Part shown: positions 17,452 to 25,570 of the stretch, in pieces | Layout of the letters: each line of letters starts with the position of its first letter | How positions within the stretch are numbered: the stretch's first letter is position 1 | Source: JAAYED01 sp040772225 | GTDB lineage: Bacteria; Chloroflexota; Anaerolineae; UBA1429 | Direction: 5' to 3' | DNA length: 64,000 bases | Assembly (NCBI GenBank): GCA_040772225.1 | Contig: JAXGYO010000002.1 | Span: 682,001-746,000, forward strand | Notes under the pieces: generated by a model | Told to the model about the DNA's origin: nothing | What the model saw: the letters and a program-made list of their open reading frames with translations, nothing else | Databases searched by the model: none | Translations under genes and position numbers: made by a program

Positions 17452-17471
17452 GGTTGAGAGGAGGGGCAGTG

Positions 17472-17726
17472 ATGGATTCAGGCATGATCAGCAAGATCCA
17501 AAAGGCCAAACGGTACGCCGAGGAGCCCGACCGCGTTGAGGTTGAGCAACTTGTCGTGCGGTTCAAGGGCGAACACGACACCTATGAGGTGACGTATCAG
17601 AACGGTGACTGGCACTGCCAGTGTACTTTCTTCCAGCAGCGGGGCCTGTGCAGCCACACTATGGCCATGGAGCGGCTTCTATCTCCCATGGTGATGGTCG
17701 GCCATCCGCACGTGGAGGGCGCGTAG
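17472..17726 (+). CDS. SWIM zinc-finger domain protein
   Basis: An 84-residue protein with a SWIM motif: C49 and C51 (WHCQC), then C60 and H62 (LCSHTMA), the CxC-x8-CxH pattern. SWIM fingers bind zinc and are found in DNA-binding, ATPase and transposase-associated proteins. Here nothing else is attached, so the role is unknown; DNA or protein binding is inferred. The start has a strong GAGGAGG about eight bases upstream. Its very strong promoter suggests high expression, and the leader hairpin suggests control after initiation. It precedes acpS by 161 bp on the same strand. Confidence 0.8.
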   Translation: MDSGMISKIQKAKRYAEEPDRVEVEQLVVRFKGEHDTYEVTYQNGDWHCQCTFFQQRGLCSHTMAMERLLSPMVMVGHPHVEGA

Positions 17727-17887
17727 GCACTCCACCAAGAACTGCTATCCCCAATGGCTATCCCCTGGCGTGATTTCTGCGCAAGCCCTGCCAGGGCTGC
17801 AGCAGGCTGTTTATACCTGCAGAGTTACAGGAAGGGATTTGTGTCGGTAGCCCTGGTGTCGGCAATAACAGCCCGGAGGCCATCTGC

Positions 17888-18262
17888 ATGCTAAGTGTGG
17901 GCGTTGACATCATCGAGATAGCGCGCATAGCCGGAGCCATGGACCGCTTTGGTGATCGCTTTCTCGCGCGCGTCTATACCCCGGCGGAGATCGTCTATTG
18001 TCGTGGGAGAGTTCCCGAGCTGGCTGCTCGCTTCGCAGCCAAGGAGGCCATCTCCAAGGCCCTGGGCACCGGCCTGGTGGGCATCTCCTGGCGCGAGATG
18101 GAGATCCTGGGTGACCGTCGAGGCAAGCCCATGGTTTCACTCTCTGGACGCGCTCAGACACGCGCCGACGCCCTGGGGCTTGAAGAGTGGGCCGTGAGCC
18201 TGACCCACAGCGATAGCCAGGCAGTCGCCATGGTGGTGGCGAGCACAGCGAAATGTCCCTAG
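17888..18262 (+). CDS. acpS: Holo-[acyl-carrier-protein] synthase
   Basis: A 124-residue phosphopantetheinyl transferase that moves the 4'-phosphopantetheine of CoA onto a serine of acyl carrier protein, in the cytoplasm. Signature parts are the N-terminal VGVDIIEIARI (Mg-binding Asp) and FAAKEAISKALGTG (catalytic KEA). Length is typical. CGGAGG lies nine bases upstream of the ATG. The last codons overlap the 3' end of the convergent Gfo/Idh gene by four bases: the CTAG palindrome supplies a TAG stop on both strands. Confidence 0.95.
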   Translation: MLSVGVDIIEIARIAGAMDRFGDRFLARVYTPAEIVYCRGRVPELAARFAAKEAISKALGTGLVGISWREMEILGDRRGKPMVSLSGRAQTRADALGLEEWAVSLTHSDSQAVAMVVASTAKCP

Positions 18263-19170
18263 TACGGACGTGGCAGAGAGATCTCGGCCCCGCTCCGGTT
18301 CGCGCTCTCCAGGGCCGCCTGCATAAAAGCCATGGTCTCGAGCGTCTCACCTGGCGCGACCGGTGATGGCCCGCCCCTGAAGAAGGGCACAATCTGCCTC
18401 AGCAGCTGTGCATAGATCGGGATGTCTCGGTTATAGCTCGTCTGAAAAGTGCGCGCGCTAAAGACCGTCACGCCATAGTCGTGATCCCCTGAGCGCGTCC
18501 CTCTGACAGTCCCAAGGCGCCCATCGTCCCACTCGCCAACGACACAGTCGGCATCGGCGGTCGAGATGCAGCGGACGGCACGGCACCCGCCCCCCATAAA
18601 GGCATAGAGCAACTCCACGGCGTGTACGCCGTACCAAAAGAGGCCCGGATTCGTCGGCTCCAGAGTGGCCGGGCTGTACGCATCGCAGCCGTACACAGGA
18701 TCGCCACCTATCTTGTCCTTGAGGGCCAAGACGTTGGCATCAAATCGCAACGACGATGCGGAAAACAGGGGCGTGCCTGTCGCCTGGGCTGTCTGCACGA
18801 TCTCCAGGGCCTCCGTATAGTCTGCAGCCAGAGGCTTGTCGATGAACACGGGCCTGTGCGCGGCCAACACAGGCAGGGCCTCTGCTAGATGCCTGCGGCC
18901 ATCGACGCTCTCGAGCAGCACGGCATCGACACCCCCCAGCAGCTCGTAGACGGAGCTAACTTCACTGACGCCCAGTGAGTTCAGCTCCGCACGGTATCCA
19001 TCGACCCTGGATCGACTGGAGTCGATGTCTGAGCTGAACGAAGGATAACCACACACGACCCTGGCTCCAGGGACGTGATACCTCTCGCCAGGCACGTTGA
19101 GCAGCCTGGCAAAGGCGGGCGCGTGAGAGGTGTCATAGCCGATGATGCCAACCCGAATATCCTCTGCCAT
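18259..19170 (-). CDS. Gfo/Idh/MocA family oxidoreductase
   Basis: A 303-residue NAD(P)-dependent oxidoreductase. The N-terminal Rossmann start is RVGIIGYDTSHAPAF, where the usual GxGxxG is altered to GYDTSH, so dinucleotide binding may be atypical. FIDKPLAADY supplies the conserved (E/D)KP lysine, and a C-terminal alpha/beta domain follows. Members oxidise or reduce sugars, inositols or related alcohols; the substrate is unknown. The start at 19170 has AAAGGAG eight bases upstream; earlier in-frame codons do not. The gene lies downstream of ltaE on the same strand. Confidence 0.85.
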   Translation of the reverse strand: MAEDIRVGIIGYDTSHAPAFARLLNVPGERYHVPGARVVCGYPSFSSDIDSSRSRVDGYRAELNSLGVSEVSSVYELLGGVDAVLLESVDGRRHLAEALPVLAAHRPVFIDKPLAADYTEALEIVQTAQATGTPLFSASSLRFDANVLALKDKIGGDPVYGCDAYSPATLEPTNPGLFWYGVHAVELLYAFMGGGCRAVRCISTADADCVVGEWDDGRLGTVRGTRSGDHDYGVTVFSARTFQTSYNRDIPIYAQLLRQIVPFFRGGPSPVAPGETLETMAFMQAALESANRSGAEISLPRPY

Positions 19171-19284
19171 CGGAATGCTCCTTTGTTTCTCATACACTGG
19201 CCAGGCAAACAACCCAACACATCGCCCGGGGCGACGCAGCCAGCCTCTCTCACCCGTCTGGTCCTGGTTCTCTGGCGGCCGAGG

Positions 19285-20325
19285 CTATAGCCCCTGCATC
19301 ACTGTGCGCATCGCATCGAGCGTCGTTTCGATATCTGTGGACGTGATCCCGTAGTGTGTAACAGCGCGCATCCGGTAGGGGTCCATCGCATTGATGCGCA
19401 CGCCACGGCGCGCCAGGCCATCCTGAATCACAGCCAGATCCATCGCAGGACTGTCAAAGCCAATCATGACGATGTTGCTCTGCACGGTGTCCGGGTCTAC
19501 AGAAACCCCGGGGATCTCTGCCAGGCCCTCGACCAGCCTGCGAGCATTGGCGTGATCTTCTGCCAACCGGTCCACCATCTGCTCGAGCGCGACGATTCCG
19601 GCAGCCGCGAGCACGCCCGCCTGGCGCATCCCGCCCCCTACGACCTTGCGCATCCGGCGAGCCCGAGCGATGAATTCTGCAGAGCCGGCGACCACCGACC
19701 CCACCGGAGCGGCAAGCCCCTTGGACAGGCAGACCTGGATCGAGTCCACCCTGCTGGCGATCTCCGCGACCGGCACGCCCAACGCCACCGCCGCGTTAAA
19801 GACGCGTGCGCCATCCAGATGCATCGCCAGCCCATGGCGAACCGCCACGGCCCGCACGGCATCCATCTGCTCGAGTGAAACCACGGCCCCGCCGCAGCGA
19901 TTGTGCGTGTTCTCAAGGCAGATCAGACGCGTGATGGGAAAGTGAATATTCTCACTCCGAACGGCACCTTCGACCTGCGTGGGATCCAATGATCCATCCG
20001 GCTGGTTTGGGACAGTACGGACGTGCACTCCGCCCAACGCCGACACGCCGCCCTGTTCGTAGATATAGGTATGGGCCTGATCGCCCATGATAACTTCGTC
20101 CCCGCGCCCGCAGTGCGCCAGCAGCGAAACGAGGTTGCCCATCGTACCACTCACCACAAAGAGCGCCGCTTCCTTGCCCAGCATCTCAGCAGAGAGTGCC
20201 TCAAGGCGATTGACAGTCGGATCCTCCCCATACACATCATCGCCCAGCTCCGCCTCGTACATGGCCTTGCGCATGGCCTCGCTGGGGTGTGTAACCGTAT
20301 CACTGCGCAGATCGATACTTTGCAC
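19285..20325 (-). CDS. ltaE: Low-specificity L-threonine aldolase
   Basis: A 346-residue PLP enzyme of fold type I that cleaves L-threonine or L-allo-threonine to glycine and acetaldehyde. It has RSDTVTHPSEAMR at the N-terminus, H85 stacking region (GDQAHTYIYE), D171 and R174 (HLDGARVFNA) and the Schiff-base lysine K202 in CLSKGLAAPVGS. Length fits the family. It starts with GTG, preceded by TAGGAGG five bases upstream. The gene follows rluD by about 160 bp on the same strand and precedes the Gfo/Idh gene by 114 bp. Confidence 0.93.
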   Translation of the reverse strand: MQSIDLRSDTVTHPSEAMRKAMYEAELGDDVYGEDPTVNRLEALSAEMLGKEAALFVVSGTMGNLVSLLAHCGRGDEVIMGDQAHTYIYEQGGVSALGGVHVRTVPNQPDGSLDPTQVEGAVRSENIHFPITRLICLENTHNRCGGAVVSLEQMDAVRAVAVRHGLAMHLDGARVFNAAVALGVPVAEIASRVDSIQVCLSKGLAAPVGSVVAGSAEFIARARRMRKVVGGGMRQAGVLAAAGIVALEQMVDRLAEDHANARRLVEGLAEIPGVSVDPDTVQSNIVMIGFDSPAMDLAVIQDGLARRGVRINAMDPYRMRAVTHYGITSTDIETTLDAMRTVMQGL

Positions 20326-20488
20326 GGTAGCCTCCTACTAGAAATGCGGGTTATGGGGTTCGACGCTGGCAAGCATAGTCCAAACGCGGTGCGCTACCAA
20401 CCTGCAGAAAACAACACCGAGCCGCGCCGCTGGGGTGCCCGCTGGCGCTCCAGAACACAGGGATTAAAGCCGGGCCCTGCGCTGGGCA

Positions 20489-21400
20489 TTAGGCAGATCT
20501 GAGCCGATCCAGCACCCGCCGCATATCGTCTGGCACGGGCGCCTCGCATGTCAGGGGCTCCTGCGTGGAGGGATGTGCAATCACGAGTCGTTGCGCATGG
20601 AGCATCTGACGTCGAGCACCGAATGTGTCGCGTCTCACACCATACGTGCGGTCGCCCACTACGGGATGGCCTATCGCCGCCATATGCACACGGATCTGAT
20701 GTGTCCGCCCCGTCAACAGATTGACCGAAATCAGCGAGACATCCCTGAATCGCTCCAGAGTTTCGTACTCTGTGCGAGCAGACCGTCCACCCGGAGCCAC
20801 AGACATCCTGGCCCGGTTCGTCTCGTCACGGCCAATGGGGGCCTCTATTGCCGCCCTCGCTGGTGCCGGCGAGCCATGCACCAGGGCCAGATACCGCTTG
20901 CTGACCTCCCGCCGCCGAAACTGCCGCTGTAATGCAGCCAGGGAGGCCGGCGTCTTTGCAACGACAAGCGTGCCCGAGGTGTCTCGGTCGAGCCGGTGCA
21001 CAATCCCCGGACGCCGGGGATCCATACCCGCAGCGCCGAGTTCTGGCCGCATCGCCAGCAGCGCAGAGACCAGCGTGTGTCCTGTGTGCCCGGATCCCTC
21101 GTGGACCACAAGCCCGGCCGGCTTGTCCACAACGAGGAGGACATCATCCTCATAGAGGATACTGATCACGGGCGGCTGCCCGCCGCTGGGCTCCTCTGGC
21201 TCAGTTAGCGCGACGCACACCCTGTCGCCCTCGGCCACGATATAGCTGGCCCGCGCCTGGTCGCCGTTGACCGTTACGTCTCCAGAAGAGATCAGTTTCT
21301 GCACGGCGCTTCTTGATAGTGGCGCTAGCGTCTGGGCCAGGTACTTGTCCAGACGTTGGCCTGCCAGATCCGCCGAGGCAACCAATTCCATGGATCCCAT
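20489..21400 (-). CDS. rluD: RluA/RluD-family 23S rRNA pseudouridine synthase
   Basis: 303 residues. An S4 RNA-binding domain (about 12-65) is followed by the RluA catalytic domain with HRLDRDTSG (catalytic D138) and the later GRTHQIRVHMAAIGHPVVGD segment. Enzymes of this family convert uridines in helix 69 of 23S rRNA, or in tRNA, to pseudouridine; rluD is the best guess because of the S4 domain and linkage to lspA. The gene starts three bases after the lspA stop, a common bacterial arrangement. A second in-frame ATG nine bases inside is an alternative start. Confidence 0.92.
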   Translation of the reverse strand: MGSMELVASADLAGQRLDKYLAQTLAPLSRSAVQKLISSGDVTVNGDQARASYIVAEGDRVCVALTEPEEPSGGQPPVISILYEDDVLLVVDKPAGLVVHEGSGHTGHTLVSALLAMRPELGAAGMDPRRPGIVHRLDRDTSGTLVVAKTPASLAALQRQFRRREVSKRYLALVHGSPAPARAAIEAPIGRDETNRARMSVAPGGRSARTEYETLERFRDVSLISVNLLTGRTHQIRVHMAAIGHPVVGDRTYGVRRDTFGARRQMLHAQRLVIAHPSTQEPLTCEAPVPDDMRRVLDRLRSA

Positions 21401-21402
21401 CG

Positions 21403-21948
21403 CTATCTAGAGTCCTCTGACACGCCGTGGTCGGAAAGCAAAGGCGTCGGCTCAAGGGGAACGTCCTCATCTGGCCTGGGCGGTTTATCAAAGAACAGCG
21501 CATAGACGCACAGCAGCACGGTGCCGACCGTGATGGCGCTGTCAGCCACGTTAAAGATTGGGAACCAACCCAGATCGACAAAGTCGGTCACGCCACCGAG
21601 CGTGAGGCGATCGATGAGGTTGCCGATCGCGCCCCCCAGCTGCAGCCCGAGCGCTATGCGCAGCAGGGCCGAGTTCTCTGCGATGCGCCGGAAATAGAGC
21701 ACGATCAGGAGGATCGCGGCCGAGGCACTGTAGATAAAGAACTTGCCCAGCCCCTGCCCAAGCCCGAATGCCGCGCCTGAATTGCGAATATGGGTGAGGA
21801 CCACGATCTCGTCCAGCCACGAGACCAGCGACTTGGACATGTTTAGCGGGATAGCCTCGCGCACCAGCGCTTTGGTCCACTGATCAAGGACGACGATGAG
21901 CAGCGCCAGCCCCCCCAGGACAAGGTTCGTACGGACCCTCTTGCTCAA
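21403..21948 (-). CDS. lspA: Lipoprotein signal peptidase (signal peptidase II)
   Basis: A 181-residue inner-membrane aspartyl protease that removes signal peptides from prolipoproteins. Four hydrophobic helices are visible; the catalytic pair is D113 (GNLIDRLTLGG) and D136 (FNVADSAITVG), with the RNSGAAFG motif at 55-62. I chose the TTG at 21948 (MSKRVRTNLV) because GGAGGAG lies just upstream; longer reading adds a Pro/Arg-rich stretch unlike the family. The C-terminal 30 residues beyond the last helix are acidic and longer than usual. It is directly upstream of rluD. Confidence 0.93.
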   Translation of the reverse strand: MSKRVRTNLVLGGLALLIVVLDQWTKALVREAIPLNMSKSLVSWLDEIVVLTHIRNSGAAFGLGQGLGKFFIYSASAAILLIVLYFRRIAENSALLRIALGLQLGGAIGNLIDRLTLGGVTDFVDLGWFPIFNVADSAITVGTVLLCVYALFFDKPPRPDEDVPLEPTPLLSDHGVSEDSR

Positions 21949-22033
21949 GATACTCCTCCGGATGAGAGATGATATTCCCGGGCGCGATGCACCCCGCTGA
22001 CCTGGCGGCTGCCACATCTGTTCCTGGGGCAGA

Positions 22034-23134
22034 CTACGGACGGTGGGCTTCTACCACAGGCATGTTCAACCGGTGTCCCAGTCCGGGGCCTGCGGGCACG
22101 ATGAGATACCCACTGTCTATTCTTTCAGGGGGATCGACGAGCTCCGCCCTCCAGTCGACCTCACCCCACGCATATTCCACAAACATGAGGTTAGGCAGCG
22201 TGCTGCCCACCTGTGCCGTCGCGGCCGTGGCCACGGGGCCCGAGGGGTTGTGAGGCGCAATAGACAGTCCGTTCATTCGCGCGGCCTCGGCAATAACACG
22301 GGTATCGAACAATCCACCATCGTGCTTTACATCGGGCATGAGAACATCCACGACGCGCCGGCAGAGAAACGGGGCAAAACCTTGCACACCAAACAGGGTT
22401 TCGCCTGAGGCAGTGGCAACGGGCAGGGCAGCCGTGATCTCCGCCAGTGCATCAACCTGGCCGGCCGGGACCGGTTCCTCCAGCCAGAGTAACCCCACGT
22501 CCGCCAGATCACCGGCCACCGCAATCGCCTCGGCAGCGCCAAACCGCCCATGGCAATCCACCATCAGCTCCACGTCGGGCCCAATGGCTTCACGGACCGC
22601 GCGAACACAGCGGACACCTGCCTGCCACGCTGCTGCACCACCCGTTCGCACGCGGCCGCTGCCGACTACCTCATCAAAGGGAGCGAGCTTGATCGCCCCA
22701 AAGCCTTGCTCAACAGCCGCACGAGCTGCCAGGGCAAACCCCTCGGCCGTCCTGTTGGTGACGTGGCGATTGATGTTGGCATAAAGGCGGATTCGGTCCT
22801 GCAGAGCGCCACCAAACAGATCGCGAATCGGTATCTCCAGCGATTGGCCCACGATATCCCACAATGCCTGTTCCAGCCCGCTCCAGGCGGTGCGCTGGAT
22901 CCGCCCCAGATCACCGATGGTGGCACGAGCATGGAGAGCATTGATGCGCCTCGGGTCCTCACCGCGCATGCGCTCGTCGAACTCGGCCAGGACTGCCACA
23001 AGAAGGCCATCGTTACCGCTGTGGCTCGCCTCACCGAGGCCTGTCAAGCCAGCATCGGTGTGCACCAGGACAAATATCCAGTCCCCACGATGATTCACGT
23101 GCACCGCTACGGGCTCTATGCGTGTGATGCGCAC
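22034..23134 (-). CDS. Mandelate racemase/muconate lactonizing enzyme family protein
   Basis: A 366-residue enolase-superfamily enzyme. The metal-binding residues are in MVDCHGRFG (Asp), WLEEPVPAG (Glu) and ATASGETLFG (Glu). A His in VDCHG and one in IAPHNPSGPVA resemble sugar-acid dehydratases such as D-galactonate dehydratase, so dehydration of an aldonate is the more likely reaction, but the substrate is not certain. It starts with GTG and AAAGGA about nine bases upstream. It is divergent from the aldose 1-epimerase gene, separated by 99 bp, which supports a sugar-related role. Confidence 0.85.
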   Translation of the reverse strand: MRITRIEPVAVHVNHRGDWIFVLVHTDAGLTGLGEASHSGNDGLLVAVLAEFDERMRGEDPRRINALHARATIGDLGRIQRTAWSGLEQALWDIVGQSLEIPIRDLFGGALQDRIRLYANINRHVTNRTAEGFALAARAAVEQGFGAIKLAPFDEVVGSGRVRTGGAAAWQAGVRCVRAVREAIGPDVELMVDCHGRFGAAEAIAVAGDLADVGLLWLEEPVPAGQVDALAEITAALPVATASGETLFGVQGFAPFLCRRVVDVLMPDVKHDGGLFDTRVIAEAARMNGLSIAPHNPSGPVATAATAQVGSTLPNLMFVEYAWGEVDWRAELVDPPERIDSGYLIVPAGPGLGHRLNMPVVEAHRP

Positions 23135-23233
23135 GTTGAGAATCCTTTACTTTGCGTTTCAGACTGGCAATAGGCGTGTATAATCTAGACAGATGAGGTC
23201 GCGAGAAATGCGGCCACTCAATCAGGAGGTATC

Positions 23234-24214
23234 ATGCCACAGTATACGCACAGTTACGAGACCGATCCAAACACGGGACAGCCGGCCCTCAAGATGTCTC
23301 TTGCGACGGGGAACGCCGCAAATGACACAGCGATGGCCTTTGCTCCCGAGGCGGGAAGCAACCTGTACAGCTTTGTGGTTGGCGGCACCGAGTACATGTT
23401 CGGCGTAGCCACTATGGGGGACAGTAAGCGAATCCTGGGAAGCCCCATCCTGTATCCCACGCCCAACCGCGTCAAAGACTCAACCTTTACCTTTGACGGG
23501 CGTGTCTTTACCTTTGAGGCGAATGAGCGCACCCACTTTATGCACGGACTGGTGCAGAGAGCGCCATGGGAGGTCGACGCCCCCGTCGAGAGCGAATCCG
23601 ACATCTCTGTACGCACGCACATCCACTGCGTCCCGGGGACACCCTTCTTTGAGCGGTTTCCGATCCGCAATTCGCTCGAGTTGGTGTATCGTCTGGAGCC
23701 CAGGACGCTGCACATGGACTTTACCGTGACCAATGACGACCCCGTATACCGGCTGCCCTTTGGTCTGGCCATCCACCCGTTCTTTGCAGTACACGGGCCG
23801 CGCGAGAGCGTGACGATTGAGGTACCCGCGAAGAAATGGATGGAGCACGAGACATTGATGCCCTCTGGCCGTCTGGTCGACATGGAAGATGGGCCTGCGG
23901 ACATCCGCACTCCCACGCCGCTGTCGGTGCTCAATCTCGACGACGTGTTTTACGGCCTGGAGCGCAGCCGACCGCAAGTCATCAGGTACCACAGTCTCGG
24001 CAAAAAGCTGACGCTCTTTGCCGACGACTTTTTCACGCACAGCGTCGTCTATACGCCCAGTGAGCGGCCCTTCTTCTGCCTGGAGAATCAGTCCTGCTCC
24101 ACAGATGCTCACAACCTTTATGCGCAGGGCCTGCAAGAGGCCGCACACCTCTCGATCCTTGAGCCCGGCGAGTCCCTGAAGGCATCGATCACGTTCCAGG
24201 TGAGCGAACTCTAG
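23234..24214 (+). CDS. Aldose 1-epimerase family protein (mutarotase)
   Basis: A 326-residue protein of the galactose-mutarotase fold, which interconverts alpha and beta anomers of free sugars or acts on a sugar phosphate. Conserved elements are SPILYPTPNRV (Asn-Arg), HFMHGLVQRAPW (active-site His), GLAIHPFFAVHG (second His), LDDVF and a late CLENQSC carrying the catalytic-base Glu position. No signal peptide. GGAGG lies four bases upstream of the ATG, and a TATAAT box at 23179-23184 is a likely -10 element, though its -35 is poor. It is a single-gene unit ending before the palindrome at 24235-24264. Confidence 0.87.
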   Translation: MPQYTHSYETDPNTGQPALKMSLATGNAANDTAMAFAPEAGSNLYSFVVGGTEYMFGVATMGDSKRILGSPILYPTPNRVKDSTFTFDGRVFTFEANERTHFMHGLVQRAPWEVDAPVESESDISVRTHIHCVPGTPFFERFPIRNSLELVYRLEPRTLHMDFTVTNDDPVYRLPFGLAIHPFFAVHGPRESVTIEVPAKKWMEHETLMPSGRLVDMEDGPADIRTPTPLSVLNLDDVFYGLERSRPQVIRYHSLGKKLTLFADDFFTHSVVYTPSERPFFCLENQSCSTDAHNLYAQGLQEAAHLSILEPGESLKASITFQVSEL

Positions 24215-24234
24215 GCCGCCGCATCGGGTACAGC

Positions 24235-24264
24235 AGAGCCGCGCCAGATATCTGGCGCGGCTCT
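24235..24264. terminator. Perfect 30-bp palindrome, probable bidirectional terminator
   Basis: Arms 24235-24249 and 24250-24264 (AGAGCCGCGCCAGAT and its complement) are perfectly self-complementary with no intervening base. Folded, this gives a GC-rich stem of 13 bp with a 4-base loop. It sits between convergent genes. Neither side has a long T-run, so termination strength is uncertain. Confidence 0.6.
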
Positions 24265-24309
24265 TGACGTCACACCGTCACTGGCCACTGACCGGCGATG
24301 CGTCAAGGA

Positions 24310-25377
24310 TTACTCGACCACAAGCCCGGTATAGACGCCACCGGTGTTTGGATCCTCGACCATGCTCCAGAGCGGGTTGTCCTCAATATCCAGCGGCCAC
24401 TCCACCCGTCCCCGGCGCCGGCTGGACTCGTAGGTGGCAAAGATCAGCTCGGCCGTCATGAGCGCTTTGCGTGCAGAGAGCTCCGGCTCTCTCTTCTCCT
24501 TGAGCGCATCGACGATATCCTGGATCGCCCGGCTGAAATGCACGTTGTCGTGAATACCGTCCGCCACCGGGATATCCTGCCATCCACTGTCATCGGTCCG
24601 CATGCGCAGCGGCACCTCTGGACTGACCCCGACCTCGATGACGCCTTTGCTGCCAATCAGCCGGTTTTCGGCTCCCCAGCGTGTATCCCGGCCGGTCACC
24701 AGCAAGCCAGTGACACCGTTTGCGTAGCCAAACTGACTGATTCCCTGCCCTTCCATAAATACCCCAAAGTGCTTGCGTCCGCCGCGGGGATCCACCTGCG
24801 CCAGCACCCATTCAACGGGTGTCTGATCATTGTAGTAAAAGAGCATGTCGAACCAGTGCGTTCCCCAATCATACATATTGCTGCAGGAAGCTTCCAGCCG
24901 CACCAACTCGCCGATCGCCCCCGAGTCGAGCAATTCCTTGGCCTTGCGAAAGGGCGATCCAAAGCGGCGCTGATGGTTGATGGTGAGCTGCACCTCATAC
25001 TCCTTCGCTGCCGCCACCATACGTCTGGCCTCACCAAGCGTCGGCGCCATCGGCTTCTCACAGTGGATCGCTGGCACCCTGGCCTGCGCACAGTCGATCG
25101 CCATGGGGGCGTGGAGGTGCGGCCATACGCAGATGCTGACAATGTCGAGGCACTCTTTGGCCAGCATCTCGTGATAGTCTGTATAGAGACGATCACCCCC
25201 ATGCATCTCCTGAAAGGCCTGCGCATTCTCCAGCACAATATCAGCCAGCGCCACGATGCGGACGTCTGACGATGCCTTGTACCCCTCGGCATGCCGGTGC
25301 GAGATGCCCGCCCCTGTCGCCTGCCCGCTGGTGCGCGTCCGTCCACAACCGATGATCCCGACCCGTAACGGTTCCAT
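24310..25377 (-). CDS. Gfo/Idh/MocA family oxidoreductase
   Basis: 355 residues with a canonical Rossmann start RVGIIGCGRT, an HCEKPMAPTLGEAR segment with the conserved EKP lysine, and a C-terminal domain with GTHWFDMLFYY (the family's His-Asp catalytic region). Members act on sugars or cyclitols with NAD(P). Substrate unknown; the neighbourhood of mutarotase and enolase-superfamily genes suggests sugar metabolism. AAGGAG lies seven bases upstream of the ATG. It is a different subgroup from the oxidoreductase at 18259-19170. Confidence 0.9.
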   Translation of the reverse strand: MEPLRVGIIGCGRTRTSGQATGAGISHRHAEGYKASSDVRIVALADIVLENAQAFQEMHGGDRLYTDYHEMLAKECLDIVSICVWPHLHAPMAIDCAQARVPAIHCEKPMAPTLGEARRMVAAAKEYEVQLTINHQRRFGSPFRKAKELLDSGAIGELVRLEASCSNMYDWGTHWFDMLFYYNDQTPVEWVLAQVDPRGGRKHFGVFMEGQGISQFGYANGVTGLLVTGRDTRWGAENRLIGSKGVIEVGVSPEVPLRMRTDDSGWQDIPVADGIHDNVHFSRAIQDIVDALKEKREPELSARKALMTAELIFATYESSRRRGRVEWPLDIEDNPLWSMVEDPNTGGVYTGLVVE

Positions 25378-25570
25378 ATCGATCTCCTTATTCTGCCGTG
25401 CCGTATCTTCGCCCGATCATTTGGGTATTCTATGACAGCCCCTCATGCCGTCAACCCCAGACGGGCAATTGGGTACCACGACGCTGACCCCCAAAAAGGC
25501 TGTTGACACAGCTGCCAGGGGCCCTTATCCTGAGGGCAATCCAGACCAAACAGATACGGAGGCGCAGGTG

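Noticed and set aside
20344..20410. Functional tRNA gene
   Set aside because: Only loop-like motifs match; the acceptor, D and anticodon stems do not pair, so it is not annotated as a tRNA.
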